Positions 31,750 through 40,555 of a stretch of DNA of 64,000 bases are shown in pieces. The DNA lies in NCBI RefSeq assembly GCF_000701505.1, contig NZ_JNJB01000008.1:248001-312000 (forward strand), in the 5' to 3' direction. The DNA is from Dyadobacter crusticola DSM 16708 (GTDB lineage: Bacteria; Bacteroidota; Bacteroidia; Cytophagales; Spirosomataceae). Position 1 is the first letter of the stretch, and each line of letters opens with the position of its first letter. The notes below the pieces were generated by a model, which was not told the origin of the DNA, made no database searches, and saw only the letters and a list, made by a program, of their open reading frames with translations. The translations under genes were made by a program, and so were the position numbers.

Positions 31750-32979
31750 ATGAACCTTCTCAAGATCAGCATCGCCAATATCAAAGAAAAAAAGCTTAAC
31801 AGCTTCCTGAGCGCACTTTTGCTTGCACTGGGTATCGGGATGATCTCGTTGCTTCTGCTTCTGAACAAGCAGCTCGATGAACAATTCCGCAAAAACATCA
31901 AGGGTATTGATATGGTTGTGGGCGCGAAAGGCAGCCCGCTGCAGCTTATCCTGTCAAGCATTTATCAGATCGATGCGCCAACAGGCAATGTCCCGCTGGC
32001 AGAAGTGAATGCATTGAGAAAAAATCCCTTTGTTAAAACAGTGATCCCGCTCTCTATGGGAGATAATTTTCAGGGATTCAGGATAGTGGGGACCACACCT
32101 AAATACATTGAACACTATAAAGCCAAGATCGGCGAAGGCCACATATATAATGCATCCATGGAGGTAACGCTGGGGAGCAAAGTGGCGCGGGTTTCAGGGC
32201 TGAAAATCGGCGATACTTTCGCGAGCTCCCATGGGCTGGATGGTGCAGGCGATGTACACGGGGACCGTAAATACAAAGTCACCGGCATTTTTCAGCCAAG
32301 TGGCTCGGTAGTAGATCAATTGATCCTTACCAGATTATCCAGTATCTGGGATATCCATGATCACGAAGGACCCACAGCTGAAAAGCACGAGAACCATTCT
32401 GAAGAACAGGCAGGTGGCGAGCCCGACGAAGATGGACGGGATGTTACCAGCGCATTAATCCAGTTCCGTAATCCAATGGGTTTAATGACGATCCCGCGGC
32501 AAATCAACCAGAATACCTCCATGCAAGCCGCATTGCCGAGTATTGAAATTAACCGCCTTTTCTCGCTGCTGGGCGTAGGCATCGAGACATTAAGGGCGAT
32601 CGCCCTCATCATAATTACCATTGCTGGTGTGAGTGTTTTTGTGTCGCTTTACAATTCCCTGAAAGAGCGCAAGTACGAAATGGCATTGATGCTTTCTCTC
32701 GGCGCTACACGAACTTTCCTTTTTCTGATGCTTCTTATCGAAGGCTTGTTCCTGGCGGTTATCGGCTTCTTTTCCGGCATTATCCTCAGCAGGGTCGGGT
32801 TGTGGTTTTTCTCAAAAGCAGCTGAACAGGATTTCCATTATACGCTGGGCAAGTTCGCACTGCTGCCTGAGGAAATTTATCTTCTTTTTGCCGCTCTCGC
32901 TGTTGGCGCAATCGCGGCGGCGCTTCCTTCGGCTGGAATTTACCGGCTGAATATATCCCGCACACTGGCGGAGGAATGA
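31750..32979 (+). CDS. FtsX-family ABC permease with a histidine-rich periplasmic loop
   Basis: A 409-residue permease, starting at ATG 31750 (MNLLKISIANIKEKKLN) rather than the frame start at 31729. The first membrane segment is at about 17-38, and three more lie at about 280-400 (GVGIETLRAIALIIITIAGV, FLMLLIEGLFLAVIGFFSG, LLFAALAVGAIAAALPS), the MacB/FtsX topology. The large periplasmic domain contains an unusual stretch at about residues 201-230, IWDIHDHEGPTAEKHENHSE, with four His and many Glu/Asp, and additional His161 and His170. Such a loop often binds zinc or copper. Usual family roles are lipoprotein or metal handling; the loop favours metal, as inference. Confidence 0.9.
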   Translation: MNLLKISIANIKEKKLNSFLSALLLALGIGMISLLLLLNKQLDEQFRKNIKGIDMVVGAKGSPLQLILSSIYQIDAPTGNVPLAEVNALRKNPFVKTVIPLSMGDNFQGFRIVGTTPKYIEHYKAKIGEGHIYNASMEVTLGSKVARVSGLKIGDTFASSHGLDGAGDVHGDRKYKVTGIFQPSGSVVDQLILTRLSSIWDIHDHEGPTAEKHENHSEEQAGGEPDEDGRDVTSALIQFRNPMGLMTIPRQINQNTSMQAALPSIEINRLFSLLGVGIETLRAIALIIITIAGVSVFVSLYNSLKERKYEMALMLSLGATRTFLFLMLLIEGLFLAVIGFFSGIILSRVGLWFFSKAAEQDFHYTLGKFALLPEEIYLLFAALAVGAIAAALPSAGIYRLNISRTLAEE

Positions 32980-33031
32980 TAATCTGCTTAAATTTGTTTA
33001 TCAGGTTCAATCCCTTTTAAATAGAAGAGCA

Positions 33032-33484
33032 ATGAAAGCTTTGAAAGCAACCATACTATTTTTTTGCATTACAACACTACTTGCATTTAAGCCGGCCAAC
33101 GAGCCTGTGAAGGTGACCTGGGAAACTTTGCGCGATGTGACTTTCAAGAAAAAGTGGTATGCCGAAGAATCCATTTACATGCTCCATCCCACTTTCGGGC
33201 CAAGTGTTCAGAAGTTGAAAAACCAGCAGGTAGCAATTACAGGCTACATTCTGCCCATTGATCTGGACGCAAATCTGTATGTACTTTCTGCATTCCCATT
33301 CAGCGCGTGCTTCTTTTGCGGAGGCGCAGGACCGGAAACTGTCATGACGCTTAATTTTAAAAAGAAAGATGGGCGGAAGTTCAAAACCGATGAGCGGCTT
33401 ACTTTTACGGGTACATTGAAGCTGAATGCAGACGATATCTACCAGATGAACTACATTCTGGACGGCGCAGAAATCGCTAACTGA
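33032..33484 (+). CDS. DUF3299-like exported protein with CXXC motif
   Basis: A 150-residue protein with a signal peptide (MKALKATILFFCITTLLAF) and a compact domain: VTWETLRDVTFKKKWY, GYILPIDLDANLYVLSAFPF and SACFFCGGAGPETVM, with Cys93 and Cys96 in a CXXC arrangement. This matches the short DUF3299 periplasmic proteins encoded beside metal-linked FtsX-type transporters. The cysteines may bind the metal. It follows the permease by 52 bases, and its stop overlaps the convergent nuoH stop by 8 bases. I consider it the third member of the ABC operon. Confidence 0.8.
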   Translation: MKALKATILFFCITTLLAFKPANEPVKVTWETLRDVTFKKKWYAEESIYMLHPTFGPSVQKLKNQQVAITGYILPIDLDANLYVLSAFPFSACFFCGGAGPETVMTLNFKKKDGRKFKTDERLTFTGTLKLNADDIYQMNYILDGAEIAN

Positions 33485-34565
33485 TACCGATCAATCGCCA
33501 GATGCCGGAGATAAAAAAGAGCACAAGACCAATCGGTGTCAACACCTTCCAGCCTAAATACATCAGCTGATCTACGCGGAGGCGTGGCAAAGTCCACCGT
33601 GCCCACATTTGCAGTAGGATACCGAACATGGCCTTACTCAAAATCCAGAAAAGACCTGTAATGTAACCAAACCAAGTCCCAGGTTCTCCGCTTGTCCATT
33701 CTGCCAGGCGGAGCGGCCCAATGTTTGGCAAAGGTGTATTCCAGCTTCCCAGAAAGAGAATTGCGCCCAGCAGCGATACCAGCAACATCATTCCATATTC
33801 AGAAAGCATAAAGAGCGCCCAGCGCATTCCGGAATATTCTGTGTGAAAACCGGCTACTAACTCGGATTCGCCTTCTGGTAAGTCAAACGGTGCGCGGTTA
33901 CATTCAGCCAATGAGGCTATGAAGAATATGACGTAAGCTATTAACAAGAAAGGATTCCGGATGATATTCCAGGTCAGGAACCCGCCTATCTGGGTTACAT
34001 CTACGCCCAATTGTTTCATTCCAAAAAGGTAAACCGGGTCTGGCGAGTAAATACCTTGCTGAAAGCTGATTACCTGCAAGTCAAGCGTTTGCGTCAACAT
34101 TACTACACAAAGGATTGAAAGGCCCAGTGGAATTTCGTAGGAAATAATCTGTGCTACCGCGCGCATTGCGCCGAACAATGCAAACTTATTATTCGAACCC
34201 CAGCCGGCCATTAACAACCCGACAACATCCACCGAGACAATTGTCAAAAGAAAGAAAACACCGACTGCTGCGTCTGAACCTGCAAGCTCCGGAGCGAGCG
34301 GAACAACCGCGAAACCTGCGAAAACGGAGATGAAAATGATAAATGGCGCGATCAGGAAGAGACGCCGGTCAGCTGCTTTGGGAACAATATCCTCTTTCTG
34401 CAATAGTTTGAGCAAATCTGCAAAAAGCTGCAAAAGCCCCCACTTACCTACCTCCATCGGCCCCATTCTATCCTGAATGAAAGCGGATACCTTCCTCTCA
34501 AGGTATACGCCGATCACCACGAAGCCGGGTACCAGCAGCAGGAAAATGATAAGGGTAAATGGCAT
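33477..34565 (-). CDS. nuoH: NADH-quinone oxidoreductase subunit H
   Basis: A 362-residue membrane protein with about eight membrane segments, subunit H of complex I, which forms the quinone site and couples to proton pumping. Diagnostic stretches are VYLERKVSAFIQDRMGPMEVG, NRAPFDLPEGESELVAGFHTEYSGMR and WARWTLPRLRVDQLM. Start and length are normal. No other nuo gene is next to it; neighbours are gldB (upstream, same strand) and the DUF3299 gene (convergent), so it is a detached subunit gene. A single stray copy of nuoH away from its complex is known in some Cytophagales, but I cannot see the rest. Confidence 0.96.
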   Translation of the reverse strand: MPFTLIIFLLLVPGFVVIGVYLERKVSAFIQDRMGPMEVGKWGLLQLFADLLKLLQKEDIVPKAADRRLFLIAPFIIFISVFAGFAVVPLAPELAGSDAAVGVFFLLTIVSVDVVGLLMAGWGSNNKFALFGAMRAVAQIISYEIPLGLSILCVVMLTQTLDLQVISFQQGIYSPDPVYLFGMKQLGVDVTQIGGFLTWNIIRNPFLLIAYVIFFIASLAECNRAPFDLPEGESELVAGFHTEYSGMRWALFMLSEYGMMLLVSLLGAILFLGSWNTPLPNIGPLRLAEWTSGEPGTWFGYITGLFWILSKAMFGILLQMWARWTLPRLRVDQLMYLGWKVLTPIGLVLFFISGIWRLIGIS

Positions 34566-34610
34566 TAAAGGCTAGTTGAGTTAACTGGATTTGGCAAAAG
34601 TAAATAAAAA

Positions 34611-35621
34611 CTATTCTACTTTGTCCGGCTGGCCGCTATAACCCGACTCCTGCAGGATCCGGCTCGCATTTTCAATCTCCATTAAATCAACAATGGATAT
34701 ATCCTTGTTTTCTTTCATAAATACACTGACAATGCGCCACCCTACCCACCGGGCAATAGCACCTGGTACTTTCTGTCCGATTTCAGTTGTAAATGGCCGC
34801 TCTTCGATGAACTTGCGTTTTTGCAGTACATTCTTTTCATACAAAAGCTTGCTCGCAATGAAATAAGCCCAGATATCCTGCTGACTGTTATAGGTCTTTC
34901 TCAGAATATCCTCCGAGTAGCCGATAATGAGGCTCTGCGGTGTTCCGGGCATCATGTATCTCACAAATTCGTAGCCTTTTCCATAGCCGATCATATCTGC
35001 AAGTAAAGTCTGATCGCCAGGGCTTATCTTATTGAACCTGTTTGAAATAAAGAAAATGATAGAAGGAACAATGTACTCTTTCTGGTAGCGGCGTAACTGA
35101 TAGTCAAATACGTCGGGGCGGTACATTGCATTCGGGCCGCCAAAATAGTCGAGACCGATGATGATCAGAGAGTCTGATATATAAAGATCATTTCCTGCAA
35201 AACCCGAAACCATAAACTCGACTTTCGGTGCTTGGAATTTGGGGTAATAGTATTTAATGTGTTTGAAAGCTTTGGTCAGGGAATCTACAATCACGGCTTG
35301 CCGGTCGCCGATCAGTGAATCAAGCTGTGTCTTAAATGTCCTGAAATCCTGATTTTGAAGAATATTGAACAGATAACCTGCCAGCTTACCAGGCTCAACC
35401 GGCGCTTCAGAAAAGTAATACCTGCCTAAATGCGGATGTTTGTTCAAAAAATTTTGTACTTCTGTCTGCGATTTACAAGCAAATAGCTCCTCGTCTAGGT
35501 TTTCAGAAGTAACCTTTAAATCTATATCACTGATATCAGCAACAGCTCTGTTGTCGGGCTTACAGGAAAATGAAAAGGCTGCCAGCAGGGCAATAAGACT
35601 GATTTGTTTTAAATAAACCAT
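34611..35621 (-). CDS. gldB: GldB gliding-motility lipoprotein
   Basis: A 336-residue lipoprotein matching GldB. It starts at ATG 35621 (MVYLKQISLIALLAAFSFSC, lipobox Cys20); the frame continues upstream to 35720 but overlaps the divergent gene. The core has DVFDYQLRRYQKEYIVPSII and QDIWAYFIASKLLYEKN. GldB is required for gliding in Flavobacterium and belongs to a zinc-peptidase-like fold; whether it acts enzymatically is unclear. No other gld gene is in the window. It is 20 bases divergent from the SDR gene and 45 bases upstream of nuoH. Confidence 0.88.
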   Translation of the reverse strand: MVYLKQISLIALLAAFSFSCKPDNRAVADISDIDLKVTSENLDEELFACKSQTEVQNFLNKHPHLGRYYFSEAPVEPGKLAGYLFNILQNQDFRTFKTQLDSLIGDRQAVIVDSLTKAFKHIKYYYPKFQAPKVEFMVSGFAGNDLYISDSLIIIGLDYFGGPNAMYRPDVFDYQLRRYQKEYIVPSIIFFISNRFNKISPGDQTLLADMIGYGKGYEFVRYMMPGTPQSLIIGYSEDILRKTYNSQQDIWAYFIASKLLYEKNVLQKRKFIEERPFTTEIGQKVPGAIARWVGWRIVSVFMKENKDISIVDLMEIENASRILQESGYSGQPDKVE

Positions 35622-35641
35622 TCGACTATCGGAAATATAAT

Positions 35642-36517
35642 ATGTCAGGTGAAGCTTCAAAAGTAGAAAAAAAACGAATAGGCATTCTAGGCTGCGGTTG
35701 GCTGGGGATTTCACTAGCACAACGTTTGCTTGCTGATCCTATTACATTGCAAATCAAATGCAGTACTACGTCCGAATCCAAGCTCGCTAAATTCAATGCC
35801 CTCGGGCTGGACGGTTTTTTGCTTGATCTTACTCCCGGTTTTTCGGCAGATGCTGAAAAGCTAAATGCATTCTTTGACGTGGATTCACTGGTCATCTCTT
35901 TGCCACCGCGTTCCAGTCAGAATGACCCTGGTTTTTATGCACAGCAAGTACAAGCAGTGGTAGCAGCGATCAGGGTATCTCAGGTTAAAGAAGTCCTTTT
36001 TATTAGTTCAACCAGCATTTACCCCGACCTGAACCGGATTGTTACCGAAGATGACGTAACTACACCGGAAGAATCAGCATATCCCGAAATGGTGCAGGCT
36101 GAGAACTTAATAACTTCTTTGCGGCCGGAATGCACCGCGAGTATTCTCCGCTTCGGCGGGCTGCTTGGCTACAACCGCATTCCCGGGAAATATGTGAAGG
36201 GAAAGAAAGATATGACTACGGGAACGGTCCCTGTCAACTACATTCACAGGGACGATGGCGCCGCGATTATCCTGGCGATGCTCCAACAGGGCGTTAGCAA
36301 TGAAACTTTCAACATAGTAGCCCCGCTTCATCCAACCCGTAGCGAAATCTATATTGCTACCTGTGCTCAATTCGGCTGGGAAGCACCCACATTCGCCGAA
36401 GGACCGCAAGTTGATTTTAAGATTATTTCAAATAACAAATTGACCGAGAGCTACCGGTACAACTTTATATATCCGGATCCATTACATTTCTTCTATTCCC
36501 TGGAAGATCCTCTTTGA
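35642..36517 (+). CDS. SDR-family epimerase/dehydratase-like protein (YeeZ-like)
   Basis: A 291-residue protein with an N-terminal Rossmann fold (RIGILGCGWLGISLAQRLL). It resembles the atypical extended short-chain dehydrogenases annotated as NAD(P)-binding epimerases. VLFISSTSIYP carries the serine-tyrosine region, though the typical YxxxK is not clear (ESAYPEMVQAENL gives Y without the following K), so it may not be a standard dehydrogenase. Substrate is unknown. The gap to the divergent gldB is only 20 bases, so at least one of the two promoters lies inside the other gene. Confidence 0.85.
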   Translation: MSGEASKVEKKRIGILGCGWLGISLAQRLLADPITLQIKCSTTSESKLAKFNALGLDGFLLDLTPGFSADAEKLNAFFDVDSLVISLPPRSSQNDPGFYAQQVQAVVAAIRVSQVKEVLFISSTSIYPDLNRIVTEDDVTTPEESAYPEMVQAENLITSLRPECTASILRFGGLLGYNRIPGKYVKGKKDMTTGTVPVNYIHRDDGAAIILAMLQQGVSNETFNIVAPLHPTRSEIYIATCAQFGWEAPTFAEGPQVDFKIISNNKLTESYRYNFIYPDPLHFFYSLEDPL

Positions 36518-36533
36518 GGATACCAAAGGCATA

Positions 36534-36562
36534 AAACCCGCAAGAAGCTTCTCTGCGGGTTT
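36534..36562. terminator. Terminator between the SDR gene and the TlpA-like gene
   Basis: AAACCCGCA / TGCGGGTTT stem with a short loop, followed by TATTATGA. It sits between two convergent genes and probably serves both. Confidence 0.8.
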
Positions 36563-36587
36563 TATTATGATATAACCAAAAAAGCAA

Positions 36588-37739
36588 TTATTGGGCGCCC
36601 AATAGTTCTGTCAGCTTGCTTTCAAGAGCAGGCCCCCTCAGGTTTTTAGCGATGATCTTTCCGTCTTTATCAACGAGAAAAGTAGCTGGTATCGCATTCA
36701 CCCCGTAGGTTTGCGCTACGCCGGAATTCCATTTTTTCAACTCTGATCCGTGTTGCCATTTCAGATTGTCTTTTGAAATCGCAGTTTTCCAGGCTTTCTC
36801 ATTATCGTCTAGCGACACTCCATAGATATCAAAACCTTTGTCTTTAAACTTATCATACATTCTGACCACATTGGGATTTTCCATTCGGCATGGTCCGCAC
36901 CAGGAAGCCCAGAAATCGATCAGTACATACTTGCCACGAAGCGAAGACAATGAAACCGGTTTTCCCTCCGGGCTATTGAGTGTAAAATCAGGCGCTTCCT
37001 GACCGATTGATACACCTGCAAAACGCTTTACTTGGCCAATAAAACCTTTGGCCAGTGTAGGAGTTGGCTGTACCTTTTCATAATCATCGGCAAGCTTTTT
37101 CAATGTTTCAATATCCGTTTCCGGATTTAGAAAGTTGTTTGCCGCGAACAAGGCAACCAGCGAAGTGCCCATCTCTGGCAGCATCGATTTGATAGCCGTC
37201 AAACGTTCCTGATCTGCCTTTGTGAAATTCTGCTGGATCTCAGCTATTTTCTTGGTATCCTTTTTCTCTTCTGCGGCTGCATATTCTTCATTCCAAACCG
37301 TCACCTTGGCTGCAAAAGACTGCATCAGCTTGTCAAGCTGCCCATAATATTCCATGTTTTTAGAACCGGACACCTCGGCTTTTCCACCATTACCTTTGGC
37401 ATCCCGGGTGGTACCATCTGCCTGTACATTCAAATTTTCGCCACCTTCAACAAGAAGAACTACTTTCTGACGGTCGGCAATGTTGAGCGTAAAAAAACTG
37501 CCCCGGTCTCTTTCTGTCCCTTTTATCGTAAAACTGCCATCAGCAGCCAATTGGGTCGAATCGAGCTTAACCGAAGATCCGGCAGCTGTGGACTTGGCAA
37601 GTATAACCTTCTCACCTTTCGCACCATTTTTAACTTTGCCAGTTACTGTAAAATCCTTTGGATCAAGCTGCTGCGCCCAGGATTGTACCCCGGCGACGAG
37701 CAATACAGACAATATACTACCTTTTAAAAACCCCTTCAT
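36588..37739 (-). CDS. TlpA-like thiol-disulfide oxidoreductase with DUF4369 domain
   Basis: A 383-residue exported protein: signal peptide (MKGFLKGSILSVLLVAGVQSWA), N-terminal DUF4369 beta domain (about 28-115), a helical linker (about 130-245) and a C-terminal thioredoxin-like domain (250-383) with DFTLNSPEGKPVSL and catalytic CGPC (Cys281, Cys284). It should reduce or isomerise disulfides, or handle cytochrome thiols, in the periplasm. This DUF4369-TlpA layout is common in Bacteroidota. It starts 30 bases after gatB on the same strand, so co-transcription is likely though functionally unrelated. Confidence 0.93.
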   Translation of the reverse strand: MKGFLKGSILSVLLVAGVQSWAQQLDPKDFTVTGKVKNGAKGEKVILAKSTAAGSSVKLDSTQLAADGSFTIKGTERDRGSFFTLNIADRQKVVLLVEGGENLNVQADGTTRDAKGNGGKAEVSGSKNMEYYGQLDKLMQSFAAKVTVWNEEYAAAEEKKDTKKIAEIQQNFTKADQERLTAIKSMLPEMGTSLVALFAANNFLNPETDIETLKKLADDYEKVQPTPTLAKGFIGQVKRFAGVSIGQEAPDFTLNSPEGKPVSLSSLRGKYVLIDFWASWCGPCRMENPNVVRMYDKFKDKGFDIYGVSLDDNEKAWKTAISKDNLKWQHGSELKKWNSGVAQTYGVNAIPATFLVDKDGKIIAKNLRGPALESKLTELLGAQ

Positions 37740-37769
37740 AAGCCTGAGAATTTCTGTTAAGAAACTATT

Positions 37770-39266
37770 TTATGATAATTTTTGCGCCAGCAACTGGTTT
37801 ACCAGCTTAGGATCAGCAGTATTGTTTGATTTTTTCATTACTTCTCCAACAAACAACCCGATCAACCCCTTTTTGCCTTTCCGGTAAGCTGATACTTTGT
37901 CTGGCATTGAATTAATTACCTCTTCTACCAACGATTCCAGCTCGTTTGTATTGCTGTTTTGCAGCCAGTTATTAGCTGATGCAATTTCCTTTGGCACGCT
38001 CTGCGGCTCAGTAAGCAGAAGCGGAAATATCTTTTGCGTCGCTACCGAGTTACTCACCGTACCCGACTCTGATAGTTCGATCAGATCTGCCAGGGTTTGC
38101 GGACTGATTGGGAACAGTGCGATATTTCCGCCATTCTCATTCAGAAATGACTTTACAGGTCCCATTAACCAATTAGAAACAGCTTTGTAAGCCGACGTTT
38201 TACTGCACACTGCCTCGAAATAATCCGCGATCTCTTTGGTATCCGTCAGCACCATTGCGTCGTAAGCAGGGATACCATATTGATTTACAAATTTCTCCCT
38301 TAATTCATGCGGCAATGCAGGCATGCTACTCTTTATCTCGTTTAGCCACTCTTCCGAAATTACCACCGGAGCCAGGTCCGGATCAGGGAAGTAACGGTAA
38401 TCGTTCATCGTCTCTTTTACGCGCATTCCATACGTCTGACCATTTTCTACGTCAAACATCCGGGTTTCCTGCTGTACAGTCCCTCCGCTTTCCAGCAATG
38501 CAACCTGCCTTCTTTCTTCAAAACTGATCGCCCGCATCATATTCCGGATCGAGTTCATGTTCTTGATCTCGACCTTGGTACCATACTGCTCGGCGCCATG
38601 CTTCCTTACCGACACATTTACATCGCAACGCAGCGAACCTTCTTCCATATTACCGTCGCTGATACCAAGGTAGCGAACGAGCCGGCGTATCTCGGTAACA
38701 AAAGCGCCAGTTTCCTCTGCTGACCGCAAATCCGGCTCTGATACCATTTCTACCAATGGAGTTCCCGCACGATTATAATCCAGCAAGGTTTCAACCTGAT
38801 CGCCTTCGTGAACAGATTTTCCTGCATCTTCTTCTAAGTGAATGTGGTGGAAACGTATTGTCTTTTCAGTCGCCTTTCCTGCGGGATCCTTAGTCGAAAT
38901 GGTCACTCCTCCATTTTCACAAACGGGCTTTTTATCCTGCGAGATTTGGTATCCTTTTGGAAGATCCGGGTAAAAGTAATTTTTACGGTCAAAAACAGTC
39001 TTTCTGCTGATAGAGCAGCCGCACGCTAGCCCCAGCCGAACTGCATATTCCACTGCTTTTTTATTGATTTTAGGAAGTGTTCCAGGCAATGCAAGTGTCA
39101 GCGGACCAATATTCGTATTCGGTTCTGTTCCAAAAAGATTGATATCCCGGGTAAAAAGCTTGGATTCCGTCAACAGCTGGCAGTGTACTTCCAGCCCGAT
39201 CACCGTTTCATAAGTGGCTAGAAGTTCATCTGTGATATCAGCGGGTTGCAGGGTAGTTGAAGTCAT
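37770..39266 (-). CDS. gatB: Asp-tRNA(Asn)/Glu-tRNA(Gln) amidotransferase subunit B
   Basis: GatB binds the misacylated tRNA and activates its side chain so that GatCAB makes Gln-tRNA or Asn-tRNA. The 498-residue protein shows EVHCQLLTESKLF, RKNYFYPDLPKGYQISQ, EEDAGKSVHEG, DYNRAGTPLVEMVSEPD, GSLRCDVNVSVR and the C-terminal YqeY-like tail with KKGLIGLFVGEVMKK. GatA and GatC are not in the window. ATG at 39266 is reasonable, although MTSTTLQPADITDELLA is a slightly long leader. Confidence 0.97.
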   Translation of the reverse strand: MTSTTLQPADITDELLATYETVIGLEVHCQLLTESKLFTRDINLFGTEPNTNIGPLTLALPGTLPKINKKAVEYAVRLGLACGCSISRKTVFDRKNYFYPDLPKGYQISQDKKPVCENGGVTISTKDPAGKATEKTIRFHHIHLEEDAGKSVHEGDQVETLLDYNRAGTPLVEMVSEPDLRSAEETGAFVTEIRRLVRYLGISDGNMEEGSLRCDVNVSVRKHGAEQYGTKVEIKNMNSIRNMMRAISFEERRQVALLESGGTVQQETRMFDVENGQTYGMRVKETMNDYRYFPDPDLAPVVISEEWLNEIKSSMPALPHELREKFVNQYGIPAYDAMVLTDTKEIADYFEAVCSKTSAYKAVSNWLMGPVKSFLNENGGNIALFPISPQTLADLIELSESGTVSNSVATQKIFPLLLTEPQSVPKEIASANNWLQNSNTNELESLVEEVINSMPDKVSAYRKGKKGLIGLFVGEVMKKSNNTADPKLVNQLLAQKLS

Positions 39267-39300
39267 AATCAGTGATAAATGCTATATAAAGATATGCATA

Positions 39301-39327
39301 CGGGCCGTCCATAGCATGAACGGCCCG
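39301..39327 (-). terminator. Hairpin between the cytochrome c gene and gatB
   Basis: CGGGCCGT / ACGGCCCG stem with eleven-base loop, downstream of the cytochrome c stop on the minus strand. The following bases are only modestly T-rich, so termination is likely but not certain. Confidence 0.55.
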
Positions 39328-39352
39328 CAGATTAACGGCTTTGAAGTCCGTA

Positions 39353-39916
39353 TTATAATGAATTGATCCAGTTGGCAATCACTGCAATGTCCGCTTTTGG
39401 AACATGAGGCATAGGTGCCATTGGAGGAAATCCGGGCCAATGCTCAGGTTTCGGGCTGTGTACGAGCGCGACGATCTCGTCAACCGAATATTTCTTTTTA
39501 GCTACATCCGAATAAGCCGGACCAATTACTTTATCATAAGCCTGGTGGCAGGCAAAACATGCATGTTTGTTCAACAAGGCTGAAACATCTGCAGGTACTG
39601 GCTTTCTTTTCGGAGCAGCTGCTGCTGCCGGAGCCTCTGCCGCAGGTGCTGCAGCTGCTGCTGTATCACCGCCATTCGCAGCACCGCCCGCCGCGGGAGC
39701 AGCAGGTGTTGCTGACGGCGCCGGAGCTGCCGCCGCTACCTCAGGTTGATTTTTTCTGTCGTTAGCCAGCTTTACAAGCGCTGTTTCCTCTCTTGACTTA
39801 CTGCCTGAACCATAATAATGGTCGTATTTATCACGATCTTCTTTTGAAGAGCAGCCTGTAATGAAGTAAACTGCCAAGGCCATAACCGCCAAAGAAGTGC
39901 TTTTACTGATTGTCAT
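39353..39916 (-). CDS. Lipoprotein c-type cytochrome with Ala/Pro-rich linker
   Basis: A 187-residue lipoprotein with lipobox ITGC (Cys22), then a low-complexity stretch of alanine and proline (about 60-105) and a cytochrome c domain with one heme site, Cys120-X2-Cys123-His124 (ACFACH), and a methionine in PPMAPMPHV as likely second ligand. It is a small electron carrier at the periplasmic face. The frame is open to 40078, but ATG 39916 gives the lipoprotein signal. It is monocistronic, followed by a hairpin. Confidence 0.9.
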   Translation of the reverse strand: MTISKSTSLAVMALAVYFITGCSSKEDRDKYDHYYGSGSKSREETALVKLANDRKNQPEVAAAAPAPSATPAAPAAGGAANGGDTAAAAAPAAEAPAAAAAPKRKPVPADVSALLNKHACFACHQAYDKVIGPAYSDVAKKKYSVDEIVALVHSPKPEHWPGFPPMAPMPHVPKADIAVIANWINSL

Positions 39917-40132
39917 TGTTTTAAATTTTAAAATTTTCCGCCAGATTAAGGATTGTATGCAAACATCCACACGAAGAAAGCATGTTTGCTTCATATTTCC
40001 TTCATTCAGGCGGCAGAAATTAGATTTTCCAGACAAGTTTGTACAAGTTACGGGTTTGTCTGACAATCTGTTAAGCAATGGGTTGTTTTGTAAAAACGTC
40101 TAAAATTTCTACCGATATTTTTGACTTGATTA

Positions 40133-40162
40133 TTGTGTTTAAATTAAATGTTGTTACTTTTG
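40133..40162 (+). promoter_or_regulatory. Canonical Bacteroidota promoter of rpmG
   Basis: TTG at 40133-40135, 19 bases, then TACTTTTG at 40155-40162: this is the -33/-7 arrangement of the main Bacteroidota sigma factor. The start should be near 40168, giving a leader of about 25 bases before rpmG. Confidence 0.75.
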
Positions 40163-40192
40163 CACTCCTGTTTGTAAAAATGATTTAAAGCA

Positions 40193-40375
40193 ATGGCTAA
40201 GAAAGGTAATAGAGTGCAGGTTATATTGGAATGCACAGAACAAAAAGATAGCGGTGTTCCAGGAATGTCACGTTACGTGACTACAAAAAATCGCAAGAAT
40301 ACGCCAGGCCGTATGGAATTGAAAAAGTTCAATTCTTTCCTGAGACGATATACTATACATAAAGAGATTAAATAA
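40193..40375 (+). CDS. rpmG: 50S ribosomal protein L33
   Basis: A 60-residue basic protein, [17 protein letters not shown], ending in [13 protein letters not shown], characteristic of bL33. It has only one cysteine, so it is the zinc-free (C-minus) form with no CXXC pairs. The promoter at 40133 and the DUF4295 gene 27 bases downstream indicate a two-gene ribosomal transcript. Length is normal for Bacteroidota L33. Confidence 0.96.
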   Translation: MAKKGNRVQVILECTEQKDSGVPGMSRYVTTKNRKNTPGRMELKKFNSFLRRYTIHKEIK

Positions 40376-40402
40376 GTTTCAAAACTTTAACGATATACAG
40401 AC

Positions 40403-40555
40403 ATGGCAAAGAAAGTAGTTGCTACCCTGAAAAAAGAAGGCGGTAAAGCATTCGCGAAAGTGATCAAAGCCGTGAAATCTCCTAAAACAGGAGCTTATAC
40501 CTTCAAAGAAGAAATCGTACCCCTTGATGGTGTTCAAGGTGCATTGAAAAACTAG
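40403..40555 (+). CDS. DUF4295 small ribosome-associated protein (bL38-type)
   Basis: A 50-residue basic protein, MAKKVVATLKKEGGKAFAKV, with AVKSPKTGAYTFKEEIVPLD and ending GALKN. DUF4295 occurs only in Bacteroidota, always beside L33 (and often L28), and I recall it as an extra large-subunit protein, bL38, seen in the Flavobacterium ribosome structure. Its stop TAG at 40553-40555 touches a very long inverted repeat. Start is unequivocal. Confidence 0.9.
   Translation: MAKKVVATLKKEGGKAFAKVIKAVKSPKTGAYTFKEEIVPLDGVQGALKN

Noticed and set aside
35622-35720. Upstream extension of gldB
   Set aside because: It would overlap the divergent SDR gene and hide the lipoprotein signal at 35621.
39917-40078. 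Upstream extension of the cytochrome c gene
   Set aside because: The lipoprotein signal begins at 39916; the extension shows no domain.
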